A stretch of 64,000 nt of DNA from positions 62,001-126,000 of the forward strand of contig NZ_JBFCVL010000004.1 in the NCBI RefSeq assembly GCF_040712075.1. Direction: 5' to 3'. Below, piece by piece: positions 18,409 to 28,121 of the stretch. The DNA comes from Fodinicurvata sp. EGI_FJ10296 (GTDB lineage Bacteria; Pseudomonadota; Alphaproteobacteria; DSM-16000; Inquilinaceae). The notes below the pieces were generated by a model. The model worked only from the letters and a program-made list of their open reading frames with translations. It was not told the DNA's origin and did not search any database. Numbering within the stretch: the stretch's first letter is position 1; each line of letters begins with the position of its first letter. The translations under genes and the position numbers were made by a program.

Positions 18409-18537
18409 GAGGCCGCGTCCGTTACCGCCAGTGTCAGGCGGCAACCGTTTGCGGCGGGAGAATTACCTTCCGGGCCACTCAAAAGCAAGACCTTTTTCGG
18501 TCCGCTTGCGGAAGTTGTTCAAGATCGATCGGAACGG

Positions 18538-20463
18538 CTATGTCGCATCGGCGTGGGCTGCGTCCTCGACCAGGATCTGGACCGTCTCACGGCCCTGCCA
18601 CCGGTCGATCCGCAATGTCCCGGCAATATGAACCGGCCGATCCCGGCCGCCCCCCATCAGGACCGCGCCCAACGGCCCGTCGGCGGCGCGAAACGCGATT
18701 GCCTTGAGGCTTGCGCCGCCACCGCCGGACGCGAAGAAGCTGACATGACCGGCCCCCACCACACGCGGCTTTATCAGGCGCACCGACGGAATAACGAAAC
18801 GCGGCTCCGGATTGCCGGGGCCGAATGGGCCAAGTCTGGCAACCAGATGCGCCGTGCCCACTGTCGCCGCTTCGGCGGCGAGGATGCTGTCGATCCGGTA
18901 GTCCCGGGCCAGCGGACTGTCGTCCGGCGAATCGGTGCCTGGAAAAGCATCGGCAATCTGACGGCGGACATGGTCGTCCATGAACGCCTGAAAGGCGTCC
19001 AGAGCCCTTCGCTCGATCGAGAATCCAGCCGCCATCGCGTGACCGCCGCCAGCCAGCAGCAGCCCGGCATTGCGGGCATCGATCACCGCGCGCCCGAGAT
19101 CGATACCAGGCACGGATCGCGCAGACGCCTTCCCCACCCCTGCAGGCGCTCCATCCGGGCCCAACTGCCAGCTGATCACGCAAACCGGCCTGGCAAATTT
19201 CTCCTTCAGGCGACCGGCGACAATGCCGATCACGCCGGGATGCCAGCCATTGCCGTGCACGGTCACGACCGGACAGACCGGCGTGCCGCCGGAATCGCAG
19301 ACCACATGCGCCGCAGCATCGTCCAGCACAGCCCGCTCCCGCGCCTTGCGGTCTTCATTGTGGGTATCGAGAAGGCCGGCGATGCTGTCGACATCCTCGC
19401 CGTCCAGATCGCCGGAAAGCAGCCGGGCCCCCAGATCCGCCCGGCCGACGCGCCCGCCGGCATTGATCCGGGGTCCCAGAATGAATCCGGCGTGGTAGCC
19501 ATCCAGAGCGCCCTCAAGACCGGCCACGCGCGCCAACGCTGCCAAACCGGAATTGGATCGGGCGTTGATGACCTTGAGGCCCTGGGCCACAAAGGCGCGG
19601 TTGAGCCCCGTCAGCGGCACGACATCGCAAATCGTGCCCAGTGCAACCAGATCCAGCAGGCCGAGAAGAGACGGCTCCCGGCATTGCTCGCCGAAATGCC
19701 CCGCTGTTCGAAGCCGGCGATTGATGCCGACGAGCAGGAGAAATGTCACGCCGCAGGCGGCCAGATCCCCGAGCCCGCTGGTATCGTCCTGGCGATTCGG
19801 GTTCACGACGGCCCGCACATCGGGCAAACGCGCTTCGGCGGTATGATGATCCACGACCACGGCGGGCAGCCCCCGTTCGCCGACGGCTTTCAGCACATCG
19901 AAGGCCGTGGTGCCGCAATCCAGGAACAGGAACAGTGATGCACCCTTTTCGGCCATCGCCTCGACCGCCGGCAGATTGGGGCCGTACCCCTCTTCAAGCC
20001 GGTCAGGGATATGAAGCACCGTCCTGGCGCCGGCATCGCGCAGATACCGGACCATGAGCGCCGTCGAGGTGGCGCCATCAACATCGTAGTCGCCGAAGAC
20101 ACCGATGGTTTCTCCGGCCTGCACGGCATCGGCCACGATCGATGCCGCCTTTGCACCGTCGGCGAGAACGTCGGGGTCCGGCAGATAGGCGCGCAGACTG
20201 GGGGAGAGATAGTCCGGCACGCTATCCAGCGCGATGCCTCGCGCCGCCAGGATGCGGCCAATGAGATCGGGCAGGTCGTGCTGTCGGCAAATATCCCTGA
20301 CCGAGGTCTCGTCGGCGCGCGTCTCACGCCAGCAGCGGCCCTGCACCGACCGCTGCACCGCCAGCGCAACGCGGTCCCGGAGCCCGGCCGCTTCCGGCCG
20401 GGCTGCCATTGCCGCCGCTTCCGTCGTTTCAGTCCCAGCAGCAGCGACCGCCATGGCGATCAC
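18538..20463 (-). CDS. recJ: single-stranded-DNA-specific exonuclease RecJ
   Basis: 5'-3' single-strand exonuclease of recombination and mismatch repair, 641 residues. DHH-family motifs: GVFGDYDVDG at residues ~121-130 and AVVVDHHTAE near 201-210. DHHA1-type features follow with GGGHAMAAGFSI near residue 420, and an OB-type nucleic-acid domain forms the last ~120 residues. The GTG at 20463 overlaps the glpX stop (GTGA), but the ATG at 20454 is an equal alternative. Last gene of the aminotransferase-hom-glpX-recJ run. Confidence 0.96.
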   Translation of the reverse strand: MIAMAVAAAGTETTEAAAMAARPEAAGLRDRVALAVQRSVQGRCWRETRADETSVRDICRQHDLPDLIGRILAARGIALDSVPDYLSPSLRAYLPDPDVLADGAKAASIVADAVQAGETIGVFGDYDVDGATSTALMVRYLRDAGARTVLHIPDRLEEGYGPNLPAVEAMAEKGASLFLFLDCGTTAFDVLKAVGERGLPAVVVDHHTAEARLPDVRAVVNPNRQDDTSGLGDLAACGVTFLLLVGINRRLRTAGHFGEQCREPSLLGLLDLVALGTICDVVPLTGLNRAFVAQGLKVINARSNSGLAALARVAGLEGALDGYHAGFILGPRINAGGRVGRADLGARLLSGDLDGEDVDSIAGLLDTHNEDRKARERAVLDDAAAHVVCDSGGTPVCPVVTVHGNGWHPGVIGIVAGRLKEKFARPVCVISWQLGPDGAPAGVGKASARSVPGIDLGRAVIDARNAGLLLAGGGHAMAAGFSIERRALDAFQAFMDDHVRRQIADAFPGTDSPDDSPLARDYRIDSILAAEAATVGTAHLVARLGPFGPGNPEPRFVIPSVRLIKPRVVGAGHVSFFASGGGGASLKAIAFRAADGPLGAVLMGGGRDRPVHIAGTLRIDRWQGRETVQILVEDAAHADAT

Positions 20464-21449
20464 GTATCCTGGGGAAGAAACCCGGTCTTGCGCGTAAAGT
20501 TATGGCGCGCCTCGATATAGCGAACAGTGCCGGATTTCGACCGCATCACGATCGAATGCGTCATCGCACCGCTTTTGAAGCGGCGAACGCCCTTGAGCAT
20601 GGCGCCATCGGTGACGCCGGTAGCGGCGAACATGACATCGCCTGAGGCCATGTCGCGAAGGTTATACAGCCGGTTCAAATCCTTCACGCCATGACGATGC
20701 GCGCGCTCACGCTCATCGTCGTTGCGGAAGATCAGCCGTCCCTGCATCTGCCCGCCGACGCAGCGCAGCGCAGCGGCGGCCAGAACACCTTCCGGCGCCC
20801 CACCGGACCCCATATAAATGTCCACCCCGGTCAGAGGGTCGGTGGTCGCGATGATCGCCGACACATCGCCATCGGAAATCAGCATGATTCGCGCGCCGGC
20901 TTCCCGGACCTTGGCAATCAGTTCCTCATGGCGGGGACGATCCAGAATACAAACGACCAGATCGGAAATTTCGCACTGCTTCGCCAGCGCCAGCGATTTC
21001 AGGTTCTGGGCCGGCTCGGAATCCAGATCGACAAGATCCTCGGGGAGACCCGGACCAATGGCGATCTTTTCCATATAAACATCCGGCGCCTTCAGGAACC
21101 CGCCCTTGTTCGCCATCGCCACCACGGCCAGCGCATTGGGTCCACCCTTGGCAGTGATCGTCGTCCCCTCAAGCGGGTCGAGAGCGATGTCGATCGCCGG
21201 ACCACCGCCGGCGCCGACCTTTTCGCCGATGAACAGCATCGGCGCCTCGTCGCGCTCGCCTTCGCCGATAACGACTTCGCCTTCAACGGTCAGACTGTTG
21301 AGCGCCTGGCGCATCGCATCGACGGCCGCCTGATCGGCCTTCTTCTCATCACCCCGTCCCATCAGAAGCGATGCGGACAACGCCGCCGCCTCGGTGACGC
21401 GAACGACCTCAAGCGCGAGGTTGCGATCCATCATTCTCGTGTCGGCCAT
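20460..21449 (-). CDS. glpX: class II fructose-1,6-bisphosphatase
   Basis: GlpX-type phosphatase converting fructose 1,6-bisphosphate to fructose 6-phosphate in gluconeogenesis. 329 residues, normal length. Metal and substrate motifs: VVIGEGERDEAPML at ~59-72, DIALDPLEGTTITAKG at ~86-101, ISDGDVSAII and MGSGGAPEGVLAAAALRC in the second half. In operon with hom upstream and recJ downstream, overlapping recJ by four bases if its GTG start is used. This gene order is common in alphaproteobacteria. Confidence 0.96.
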   Translation of the reverse strand: MADTRMMDRNLALEVVRVTEAAALSASLLMGRGDEKKADQAAVDAMRQALNSLTVEGEVVIGEGERDEAPMLFIGEKVGAGGGPAIDIALDPLEGTTITAKGGPNALAVVAMANKGGFLKAPDVYMEKIAIGPGLPEDLVDLDSEPAQNLKSLALAKQCEISDLVVCILDRPRHEELIAKVREAGARIMLISDGDVSAIIATTDPLTGVDIYMGSGGAPEGVLAAAALRCVGGQMQGRLIFRNDDERERAHRHGVKDLNRLYNLRDMASGDVMFAATGVTDGAMLKGVRRFKSGAMTHSIVMRSKSGTVRYIEARHNFTRKTGFLPQDT

Positions 21450-21507
21450 ACCAGCCTTCCCCCCGGATATTCGATTCGATGCCAGCGTGTTTATCCCATT
21501 CGCGGCA

Positions 21508-22839
21508 TCATACCACCATACGTTCGATGCGTATCATCTTCGGGGATTCGACGACATGATCCAAATCACCAACGGCCGCAAGAACCCGGCTCATCGCCGC
21601 TTCGGTCGTGTCGTGGGTCACGATGATCAATGGCACCGCGTCGCCGGGCGATCGTCCCCGCTGAAGGAAACTTTCGACCGACACCGATTGATCCCGCATG
21701 ATGGCCGTTATGTCGGCAATCACGCCCGGCCTGTCGACCACCATCAACCGTACATAGTATTCACCCCGACGCGCGCTTATCGGCAGCACCGTTGCCGGCT
21801 CCAGCGCATCGGCCGGGAACCCGAACGCCGGCACCCGAAGTCCCCGTGCGATATCGACAATATCCGCGACGACGGCCGACGCCGTCGGACCGCCACCGGC
21901 GCCTTGCCCTACCATCATTACCTGGCCGACATGATCACCCGTGGCCTGAACCGCATTGAACACACCTTCGACCTTCGCGATCGGGCGTTCCTGCGGCACC
22001 ATGCAGGGCGCGACCCGGAGTTCCAGTCCGCCGTCGCCGCGGCGGGCGATCGCCAGCAACTTGATCCGGAAGCCCAGTTCATCGGCATAGGCAATATCCA
22101 GTGCGGAAACCTGCCTGATTCCCTCGATATGCAGTGAATCGAAGTCGACATCCACGTTGAAGGCAATCGCGGCCAGCAGCGCCAGTTTATGGGCGGCATC
22201 TATCCCCTCGACGTCGAAGGTCGGGTCGGCTTCGGCATAGCCAAGCTGCTGCGCTTCGGCCAGAACGTCGCCGAAATCGCGGCCTGTCTCGCGCATCTCC
22301 GACAGGATGAAGTTGGAAGTGCCGTTCAGAATGCCGACAACGCTGGAAAACACGTTCGCGGCGAGACCTTCACGAATCCCCTTGATTGCCGGTATGCCGC
22401 CGGCAACCGCCGCTTCATAAGCCAGGGTGACACCGGCGGCGTCGGCTCTGCGGGCAAGCGCCGAACCGTGCAGTGCCATCATGGCCTTGTTGGCTGTGAC
22501 GACATGCTTGCCTGCGCTGATCGCCGCCTCGACGACCTCGCGGGCGGGACCGTCGGATCCGCCAATAAGTTCGACCACCACATCCACCGCCGGATCTCGG
22601 GCCAGGTCAACCGGGTCATCGTACCAGCGGATTTCGCTCAATTTGACGCCCCGGTCCCGATCGCGATTGCGCGCGCTGACGGCGGCGACCCGGATGGGAC
22701 GGCCGCATCGGGAAGACAGTAGATCCGCATGCTCGTGCAGTACCATGACCGTCGCCGCTCCGACGGTGCCGAGGCCGGCAATGCCGATATTCAGTGGTTC
22801 AATTTTCAAAGGACTGCTGCTTTTGGGGATTTCCGTCAT
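21508..22839 (-). CDS. hom: homoserine dehydrogenase
   Basis: NAD(P)-dependent reduction of aspartate semialdehyde to homoserine, the branch point to threonine and methionine. The 443-residue protein has the Rossmann motif IGIAGLGTVG near residue 18, the TANKAMMA segment, and GILNGTSNFILSEM with EADPTFDVEGIDAAHKLALLA in the catalytic domain. A C-terminal ACT domain (YYVRLMVVDRPGVIADITAIM) suggests feedback control by an amino acid, usually threonine. It lies 19 bases after the aminotransferase gene and 58 before glpX. Confidence 0.96.
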   Translation of the reverse strand: MTEIPKSSSPLKIEPLNIGIAGLGTVGAATVMVLHEHADLLSSRCGRPIRVAAVSARNRDRDRGVKLSEIRWYDDPVDLARDPAVDVVVELIGGSDGPAREVVEAAISAGKHVVTANKAMMALHGSALARRADAAGVTLAYEAAVAGGIPAIKGIREGLAANVFSSVVGILNGTSNFILSEMRETGRDFGDVLAEAQQLGYAEADPTFDVEGIDAAHKLALLAAIAFNVDVDFDSLHIEGIRQVSALDIAYADELGFRIKLLAIARRGDGGLELRVAPCMVPQERPIAKVEGVFNAVQATGDHVGQVMMVGQGAGGGPTASAVVADIVDIARGLRVPAFGFPADALEPATVLPISARRGEYYVRLMVVDRPGVIADITAIMRDQSVSVESFLQRGRSPGDAVPLIIVTHDTTEAAMSRVLAAVGDLDHVVESPKMIRIERMVV

Positions 22840-22858
22840 GGTCGGATTGTTGCCTCTC

Positions 22859-24070
22859 TTATTTGACGTCTTGGGCCACGAATGGATGCGGCGGCACGCT
22901 CAGGAACTTCTTGATGCTGCGCACAGCCTGGCGGATGCGGTTCTTGTTCTCCACGAGCGCGATTCGGACATGGCCGTCGCCATATTCGCCGAACCCAACT
23001 CCGGGTGCGACGGCGACATCGGCGTTTTCCAGCAGGAGCTTGGAAAACGCCAGACTGCCCATGGCCGCGTACGGCTCGGGAATAGGGGCCCAGACGAACA
23101 TGCTGGCCTCAGGTCGCGGCACGGCCCAGCCGGCGCCATGCAGGCCTTCGACCAGAACATCCCGCCGCTCGCGATAGAGGTTTCGCGCCGCTTCCACGCA
23201 ATCCTGGGGGCCGTTCAGTGCCGCGGCCGCCGCGACCTGAATCGGGGTGAAGGCGCCATAATCGAGGTAGGATTTAACCCGCGCCAGCGCCGCGATCAGG
23301 CGCGGATTGCCGGCGGCAAAGCCGATGCGCCACCCCGGCATCGAATAGGTCTTCGACATCGAGGTAAACTCGACAGCGATATCCCGCGCTTCGGGAATCT
23401 GCAGGATCGACGGCGGTACGCTGTCGCCGAAATAGATCTCGGCATAGGCCAGATCGGAAAGAATGTAGATGCCGTTCTCTCGGCAGAAGCTCACCAGTGG
23501 CCGGTAAAAATCCAGGTCCACGGTTTCAGCGGTCGGATTTGACGGGTAATTGAGCACCAGCGCGGTCGGTTTCGGGACACTGTGGCGCACCGCCCGCTCC
23601 AGGCTGTCCAGCAGCGGCTGACCCGGCGCCATGACCAGACTTCTGATCGCCGCCCCGGCAATGATGAAGCCGAACATATGGATCGGATAGCTGGGATTGG
23701 GCGCCAGAACGATATCACCGGGTGTCGTGATGGCCTGCGCCAGATTGGCCAGTCCCTCTTTCGAGCCGAGTGTGACGATGATCTCGCTCTCCGGGTCCAG
23801 CGAAACGCCGAATCGCCGTTGGTAATAGGCTGCCTGCGCTCGCCTCAGGCCCGGAATGCCACGGGAATTGGAATAGCGATGCGCTTTTCCATCGCGAACG
23901 GCTTCGGCCAGCTTGTCGACAATGTGCGTCGGCGTCGGCTGGTCGGGATTGCCCATGCCGAGATCGATGATGTCGCGGCCGGCCGACCGCGCCGCCGCCT
24001 TCATGGCGTTGACCTCGGCGAAGACGTACGGGGGAAGGCGCTTTATTCGGTGAAACTCCTGATCGATCAC
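22859..24070 (-). CDS. class I/II pyridoxal-phosphate aminotransferase (AlaC/DapL-like)
   Basis: Fold-type I aminotransferase of 403 residues. The PLP lysine is in SMSKTYSMPGWRIGF near residue 240; NPDQPTP, NPSYPIH and LNYPSNPTAE are substrate or cofactor regions. This branch is often annotated as LL-diaminopimelate aminotransferase, but closely placed homologues upstream of hom are more likely alanine-type (AlaC) enzymes; the sequence alone does not decide. First gene of the hom-glpX-recJ cluster. Confidence 0.88.
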   Translation of the reverse strand: MIDQEFHRIKRLPPYVFAEVNAMKAAARSAGRDIIDLGMGNPDQPTPTHIVDKLAEAVRDGKAHRYSNSRGIPGLRRAQAAYYQRRFGVSLDPESEIIVTLGSKEGLANLAQAITTPGDIVLAPNPSYPIHMFGFIIAGAAIRSLVMAPGQPLLDSLERAVRHSVPKPTALVLNYPSNPTAETVDLDFYRPLVSFCRENGIYILSDLAYAEIYFGDSVPPSILQIPEARDIAVEFTSMSKTYSMPGWRIGFAAGNPRLIAALARVKSYLDYGAFTPIQVAAAAALNGPQDCVEAARNLYRERRDVLVEGLHGAGWAVPRPEASMFVWAPIPEPYAAMGSLAFSKLLLENADVAVAPGVGFGEYGDGHVRIALVENKNRIRQAVRSIKKFLSVPPHPFVAQDVK

Positions 24071-24210
24071 GATCCGGCTCCCTGGGGCGGCTGCGTAGGC
24101 GGAGGGAACCCCGCCACTCGATTGCTGCGCGGCCGGACAGTCGACCGCTACACCGCTAACGGGGTCACCCGGGCGATCATGGCCCGCGGGTATCTGATCC
24201 GCGCGGGTTG

Positions 24211-25455
24211 CTATTCGTTAATGCGAATATCCGCGCTTGCCCCCTGCCCGGTATCGGCATCGACCTCAACCGAAATGCCGGAGACATCTTGCGAGGACAA
24301 CGCCGCGCGCAACGCATCCGCAACAACTGTCGCCCTGTCGCGGGCAGTCGATTCGCCGCCATCGGCATCGGTTGCATAACCGATCACGCGGATCGAAGCG
24401 CCTTCCAGGGTCGGGTCGCCAGCAAGGTCGGTCACCATCCGGCGCGCGTCGGCCGTCAATGCCGTGCTGCCAGTCTCGAATGGGATGGTGACGGTGGAGG
24501 CCAGCGGCGCGGCCGCTGGCGCTTCCTCCTGCGCCTCATCCTCTTGCGTCCCGGTCCCGGTCGTCTCCGATTCGGCAGCTTCCATGCCGCCAATCATCGC
24601 CGCCGGGTCCGTGCCGGCGCTTTCGGCTTCATCTTCGGTACTGTCATTCCCGTCGGATTCGGACTCATCCTCATCGAAGGGCGCGAACTCCTCGGATTCC
24701 ATCCGTTCCGTACGGTCTTCCGACGCGGTCCGGCCCTGATCACGGGATGATTCGAGCTGCTCCCTCATCGCCGCCAGTTCAGCCTGGGTCGGCGCATCAT
24801 CTGGCCTGTCCGGAACGTCGGCAATTCGCGGATCGCCGGAATCCGCACCAGATTGTGGCGCCCCCCGTGCCGCTCCGCTCGGGCTGTCGAACTGTCCGAC
24901 GATGGAGGCCAGAGCATCTCTCCGCTGGCGCGCCTGGACTTCTTCGGGCGTTGGCTGCCGCGGTTGCGCGGGTGCCGCAGAGGGTTGTTCGGCGCGGCCG
25001 ATGGGTTCGGCGATACCAAAGAAGCCCCGCTCCTGCAGGGTCGAAGCCTGAGTGCCGCTCAGGGGATCGGCCCCCGGCGCAGAGGCCACCTGCGGATCGT
25101 CCGGCATTTCCGCGCCCGGCCGGGATTCAGACCCAGCCCGCCCCTCAGTAGTCTGGGCTGCGTCACTCGCGGCTGCGCCGCGTCCGTCCGCTATATCCGC
25201 AAGTGGTGCATCCGATGACCGGGTTTCTGCGGTTGCCGAAGCACCGTAATCTGTCGAAGCGCCTGCAGGGGTGGCCACCGTCGGCGAGATCGAACCCGCA
25301 TGCGGCGTGCCGTCCATGATCTGTGCCGCCCCGCCGCACGCCGTCAGCGTGAGCGCCAGAGCCGTCAACAAAGGCGTCCGGAGAGCGGCGCGCCGACTTG
25401 ATCGCGCCGCCGCCACGGATGAATTCGCCGGTTTCATACGGAATGTTCTCTGCAT
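24211..25455 (-). CDS. OmpA-family outer-membrane lipoprotein with long disordered linker
   Basis: 414-residue lipoprotein. A basic N terminus leads to the lipobox LTAC (Cys about residue 40). Residues ~45-310 are low-complexity Ala/Glu/Asp/Ser/Pro with little structure. The last ~95 residues form an OmpA-like peptidoglycan-binding domain (VTIPFETGSTALTADARRMV, IRVIGYATDADGGESTARDRATVVADAL). A long spacer between lipid anchor and wall-binding domain fits a protein spanning the periplasm. A second Met at 25437 is an alternative start. It precedes the aminotransferase gene by ~140 bases. Confidence 0.82.
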   Translation of the reverse strand: MQRTFRMKPANSSVAAARSSRRAALRTPLLTALALTLTACGGAAQIMDGTPHAGSISPTVATPAGASTDYGASATAETRSSDAPLADIADGRGAAASDAAQTTEGRAGSESRPGAEMPDDPQVASAPGADPLSGTQASTLQERGFFGIAEPIGRAEQPSAAPAQPRQPTPEEVQARQRRDALASIVGQFDSPSGAARGAPQSGADSGDPRIADVPDRPDDAPTQAELAAMREQLESSRDQGRTASEDRTERMESEEFAPFDEDESESDGNDSTEDEAESAGTDPAAMIGGMEAAESETTGTGTQEDEAQEEAPAAAPLASTVTIPFETGSTALTADARRMVTDLAGDPTLEGASIRVIGYATDADGGESTARDRATVVADALRAALSSQDVSGISVEVDADTGQGASADIRINE

Positions 25456-25800
25456 CGGTCCGTTATTCCAATCATCATGACGCTGGCATCGCCTTATAGC
25501 CGTTCGGCGCGGTCAAGACCACTCGATACCTTCGGGTATTGTGTTGCCCGCAGGATAGGTTCGGTAGCCCAGGGATGGGCGGAAACTGTGTCGATTGTCC
25601 GGCCATTCCCCCGATTCGGCAATGCGGGCGTCCCGCGGATGGTGTATTAAAACGTGGTCGGCTTCAAGAGTACCGGTGCCAACGCGGTGCCGCCTCATCA
25701 ACGAGTGCCGCAGGCGAATGCAGGCCATGGCGGCGTCGGCCCGTGCCGTGAGCCGCCCGGGCCTGGATCCGCCTGAACGATAACGGTATCGGAGCCTTGT
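25456..25800. other. divergent intergenic region upstream of phaC
   Basis: About 345 bases between the OmpA lipoprotein gene and phaC. Small open frames exist on both strands without ribosome binding sites or similarity. A short GCGGG-CGT-CCCGC hairpin lies near 25625. It should contain the promoters of both flanking genes; none is convincing by eye. Confidence 0.4.
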
Positions 25801-27663
25801 ATGACACGTGACGGCAAAGGCAAAGACGCAGGTAACGGACAGAATGGATCCGCAAGCCGCAATACGTCGACGCCGCGCGCTTCGACCATCGGCCTACCCG
25901 ACCCAGTCAGAATGGGAAAGTCCATGAACGATATCGCCGAACGAAGCCAGAAACTGGTCGCGGATTTCCTCAAGCGTCAGATGGACGCCGGGCTGACGCC
26001 GCCATCGTTCGATCCGCTCAATGTCGGCAACGCATTCTTCCAGATGACGGCGCGCATGATGTCGGACCCGGCTCAGTTGGCGCAGGCGCAGATGCAGCTT
26101 TGGCAGAACTATGTCTCGCTGTGGCAGCAGACGACGGAACGCATGATGGGGCGCACGTTCGAGCCGGTGGCCGAACCGGAGAAAGGCGACCGCCGATTCA
26201 AGGACGACGCCTGGAACGAGGATCTGGTCTTCGACTACATCAAACAGTCCTACCTGCTGACGGCGCGGTGGATGCAGTCGACAGTCAACGATGTCGAAGG
26301 GCTGGACCCGAAGACCGCGCGCAAGGTCGACTTTTATACCCGCCAGTTCGCCGACGCGCTGGCGCCGTCCAACTTCGTGATGACCAATCCCGAGGTTCTG
26401 CGCACCACGATGGAAAGCGGTGGCGAGAATCTGGTCAACGGCCTGAACAACCTGCTGGAGGACCTCGATCGCGGGAATGGCAAACTGGCGATCAGGATGA
26501 CCGATTACGACGCGTTCGAAATCGGCCGGAACATCGCGGTCACACCCGGGAAGGTCGTCTACCAGAACAAGCTGATGCAGCTTATCCAGTACACGCCGAC
26601 CACGGAAAAAGTCGCGCGCCGGCCGCTCATGATCATTCCGCCCTGGATCAACAAGTTCTACATTCTGGACCTTCGCGAAAAGAACAGCTTCATCAAATGG
26701 GCTGTCGATCAGGGGCACACCGTCTTCGTGCTGTCATGGGTCAACCCTGACGAGACGCTTTCCGAGGCAAATTTCGAAGACTACATGACCCATGGGCCTC
26801 TGGCCGCCCTCGACGCCATCGAGCAGGCGACCGGGGAATCCGACGTCAACGCGATCGGCTATTGCCTCGGCGGCACATTGCTCGCCTGCACCCTGGCGGT
26901 CATGAAAGCCCGGGAGGACGATCGGATTGCGTCCGCCACCTATTTCACGACCATGATCGATTTCACCGACGCTGGCGAGTTGTCGGTCTTCGTCGATGAA
27001 GAGCAACTGGCCGCACTTGAGACCGAAATGTCCCAGAAGGGCTATCTCGAGGGGAGCAGCATGGCGACGACGTTCAACATGCTCCGTTCCAATGATCTGA
27101 TCTGGTCGTTTGTCGTCAACAACTACCTTCTTGGCAAGGAACCCTTCCCCTTCGATCTGCTCTACTGGAACAGTGACTCCACCCGCATGCCGGCGGCGAT
27201 GCATATATACTACCTGCGCAAGATGTATCAGGAGAACAAGCTGGTCGAACCCGGTGGGCTGACCCTGCTGGATACGCCGATAGACCTTTCGACCGTCGAT
27301 CAACCGACATTCATTCTGTCGACGAAGGAAGATCATATCGCGCCGTGGAAATCGACTTATGCTGCAACCAACATTTATGGTGGACCGGTCAAGTTCTGCC
27401 TCTCGGCTTCGGGGCATATCGCCGGCGTCGTCAACCCGCCTGCAGCCGGCAAATACTGCTATTGGACGAACAGCCGCAAGAACAAGGATCCTGACGCCTG
27501 GCTGAAAAATGCCACGCAACACGATGGCTCGTGGTGGCCGGAGTGGCAAAGCTGGATCGCGAAATATACCGGCGGCGAGGTCGCGGCCCGTCAGCCCGGC
27601 GACGGGAAATTGCCAGCGATCGAGGACGCGCCGGGTTCGTATGTTAAAGTGACTTCCAACTAG
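25801..27663 (+). CDS. phaC: class I poly(3-hydroxyalkanoate) synthase
   Basis: Polymerises (R)-3-hydroxyacyl-CoA into PHA storage granules. 620 residues, typical of class I. The N-terminal PhaC domain includes FLKRQMDAGLTPPSFDPLN; the alpha/beta-hydrolase core has the lipase-like box GYCLGG with catalytic Cys355, then Asp in STKEDHIAPW and His in SASGHIAGVVNPP. GGAG lies seven bases before the ATG at 25801. No phaA or phaB is next to it; an unrelated small gene follows. Confidence 0.96.
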   Translation: MTRDGKGKDAGNGQNGSASRNTSTPRASTIGLPDPVRMGKSMNDIAERSQKLVADFLKRQMDAGLTPPSFDPLNVGNAFFQMTARMMSDPAQLAQAQMQLWQNYVSLWQQTTERMMGRTFEPVAEPEKGDRRFKDDAWNEDLVFDYIKQSYLLTARWMQSTVNDVEGLDPKTARKVDFYTRQFADALAPSNFVMTNPEVLRTTMESGGENLVNGLNNLLEDLDRGNGKLAIRMTDYDAFEIGRNIAVTPGKVVYQNKLMQLIQYTPTTEKVARRPLMIIPPWINKFYILDLREKNSFIKWAVDQGHTVFVLSWVNPDETLSEANFEDYMTHGPLAALDAIEQATGESDVNAIGYCLGGTLLACTLAVMKAREDDRIASATYFTTMIDFTDAGELSVFVDEEQLAALETEMSQKGYLEGSSMATTFNMLRSNDLIWSFVVNNYLLGKEPFPFDLLYWNSDSTRMPAAMHIYYLRKMYQENKLVEPGGLTLLDTPIDLSTVDQPTFILSTKEDHIAPWKSTYAATNIYGGPVKFCLSASGHIAGVVNPPAAGKYCYWTNSRKNKDPDAWLKNATQHDGSWWPEWQSWIAKYTGGEVAARQPGDGKLPAIEDAPGSYVKVTSN

Positions 27664-27692
27664 GGGGCAACCAGGAGCAACCGGGAGATCCC

Positions 27693-28037
27693 ATGCCGGA
27701 TCAAACCGGGATCCCCGCACCAGAGGAGACCGCCGCCATGGAACGCAGCGACATCGAACTGGCCATCCAGATGCTGATGGACGAAGCGGAAGGGCAATTC
27801 GACGATCCCTATGCCCTTCATCACCGGGTGACGGAAACCATCCATACTATGGAAGCCGAAGGGCTGCCCGTCCCCGACGATCTGAGAGCCCTGAAACGGG
27901 ATCTGGAATCCGTCATCGGCGGACCGGAGGAGACGCCCGGAGGCGGCCCCAGAGACGGTTCGGCAGACGGTTCGGCAGGTGGTTCGGCAGGTGGTTCGGG
28001 GGATGGCCCTGGCGGCAATGGCGGAACGACCGGCTGA
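27693..28037 (+). CDS. hypothetical protein with Gly/Ser-Ala-Asp repeat tail
   Basis: Small acidic protein, 114 residues, following phaC by 30 bases and so probably co-transcribed. Residues ~16-77 are predicted helical (ERSDIELAIQMLMDEAEGQFDDPYALHHRV and VPDDLRALKRDLESVI). The last ~35 residues are Gly-rich, with a tetrapeptide repeat encoded by four 12-bp DNA repeats. An in-frame ATG at 27738 with a GGAG site is an alternative start. No family recognised; association with PHA granules is only a guess from position. Confidence 0.65.
   Translation: MPDQTGIPAPEETAAMERSDIELAIQMLMDEAEGQFDDPYALHHRVTETIHTMEAEGLPVPDDLRALKRDLESVIGGPEETPGGGPRDGSADGSAGGSAGGSGDGPGGNGGTTG
27958..28005 (+). repeat. 12-bp coding tandem repeat, four copies
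   Basis: Four successive units related to GGTTCGGCAGGT, two of them identical, encoding GSAD-GSAG-GSAG-GSGD in the tail of the small gene after phaC. The copy number could change by slippage without breaking the frame. Confidence 0.8.
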
Positions 28038-28121
28038 CGAAGCGCATTGGTCAGCCGGCTTCAGGCCGGCCCCGGATCAGCTTCACGACCCAGTATTACG
28101 ACCCCATAATTGCGACCCGAA

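Noticed and set aside
28044-28070. GCCGGC-TTCAG-GCCGGC hairpin after the small gene downstream of phaC
   Set aside because: Short arms with no T-run; not enough for a terminator call.
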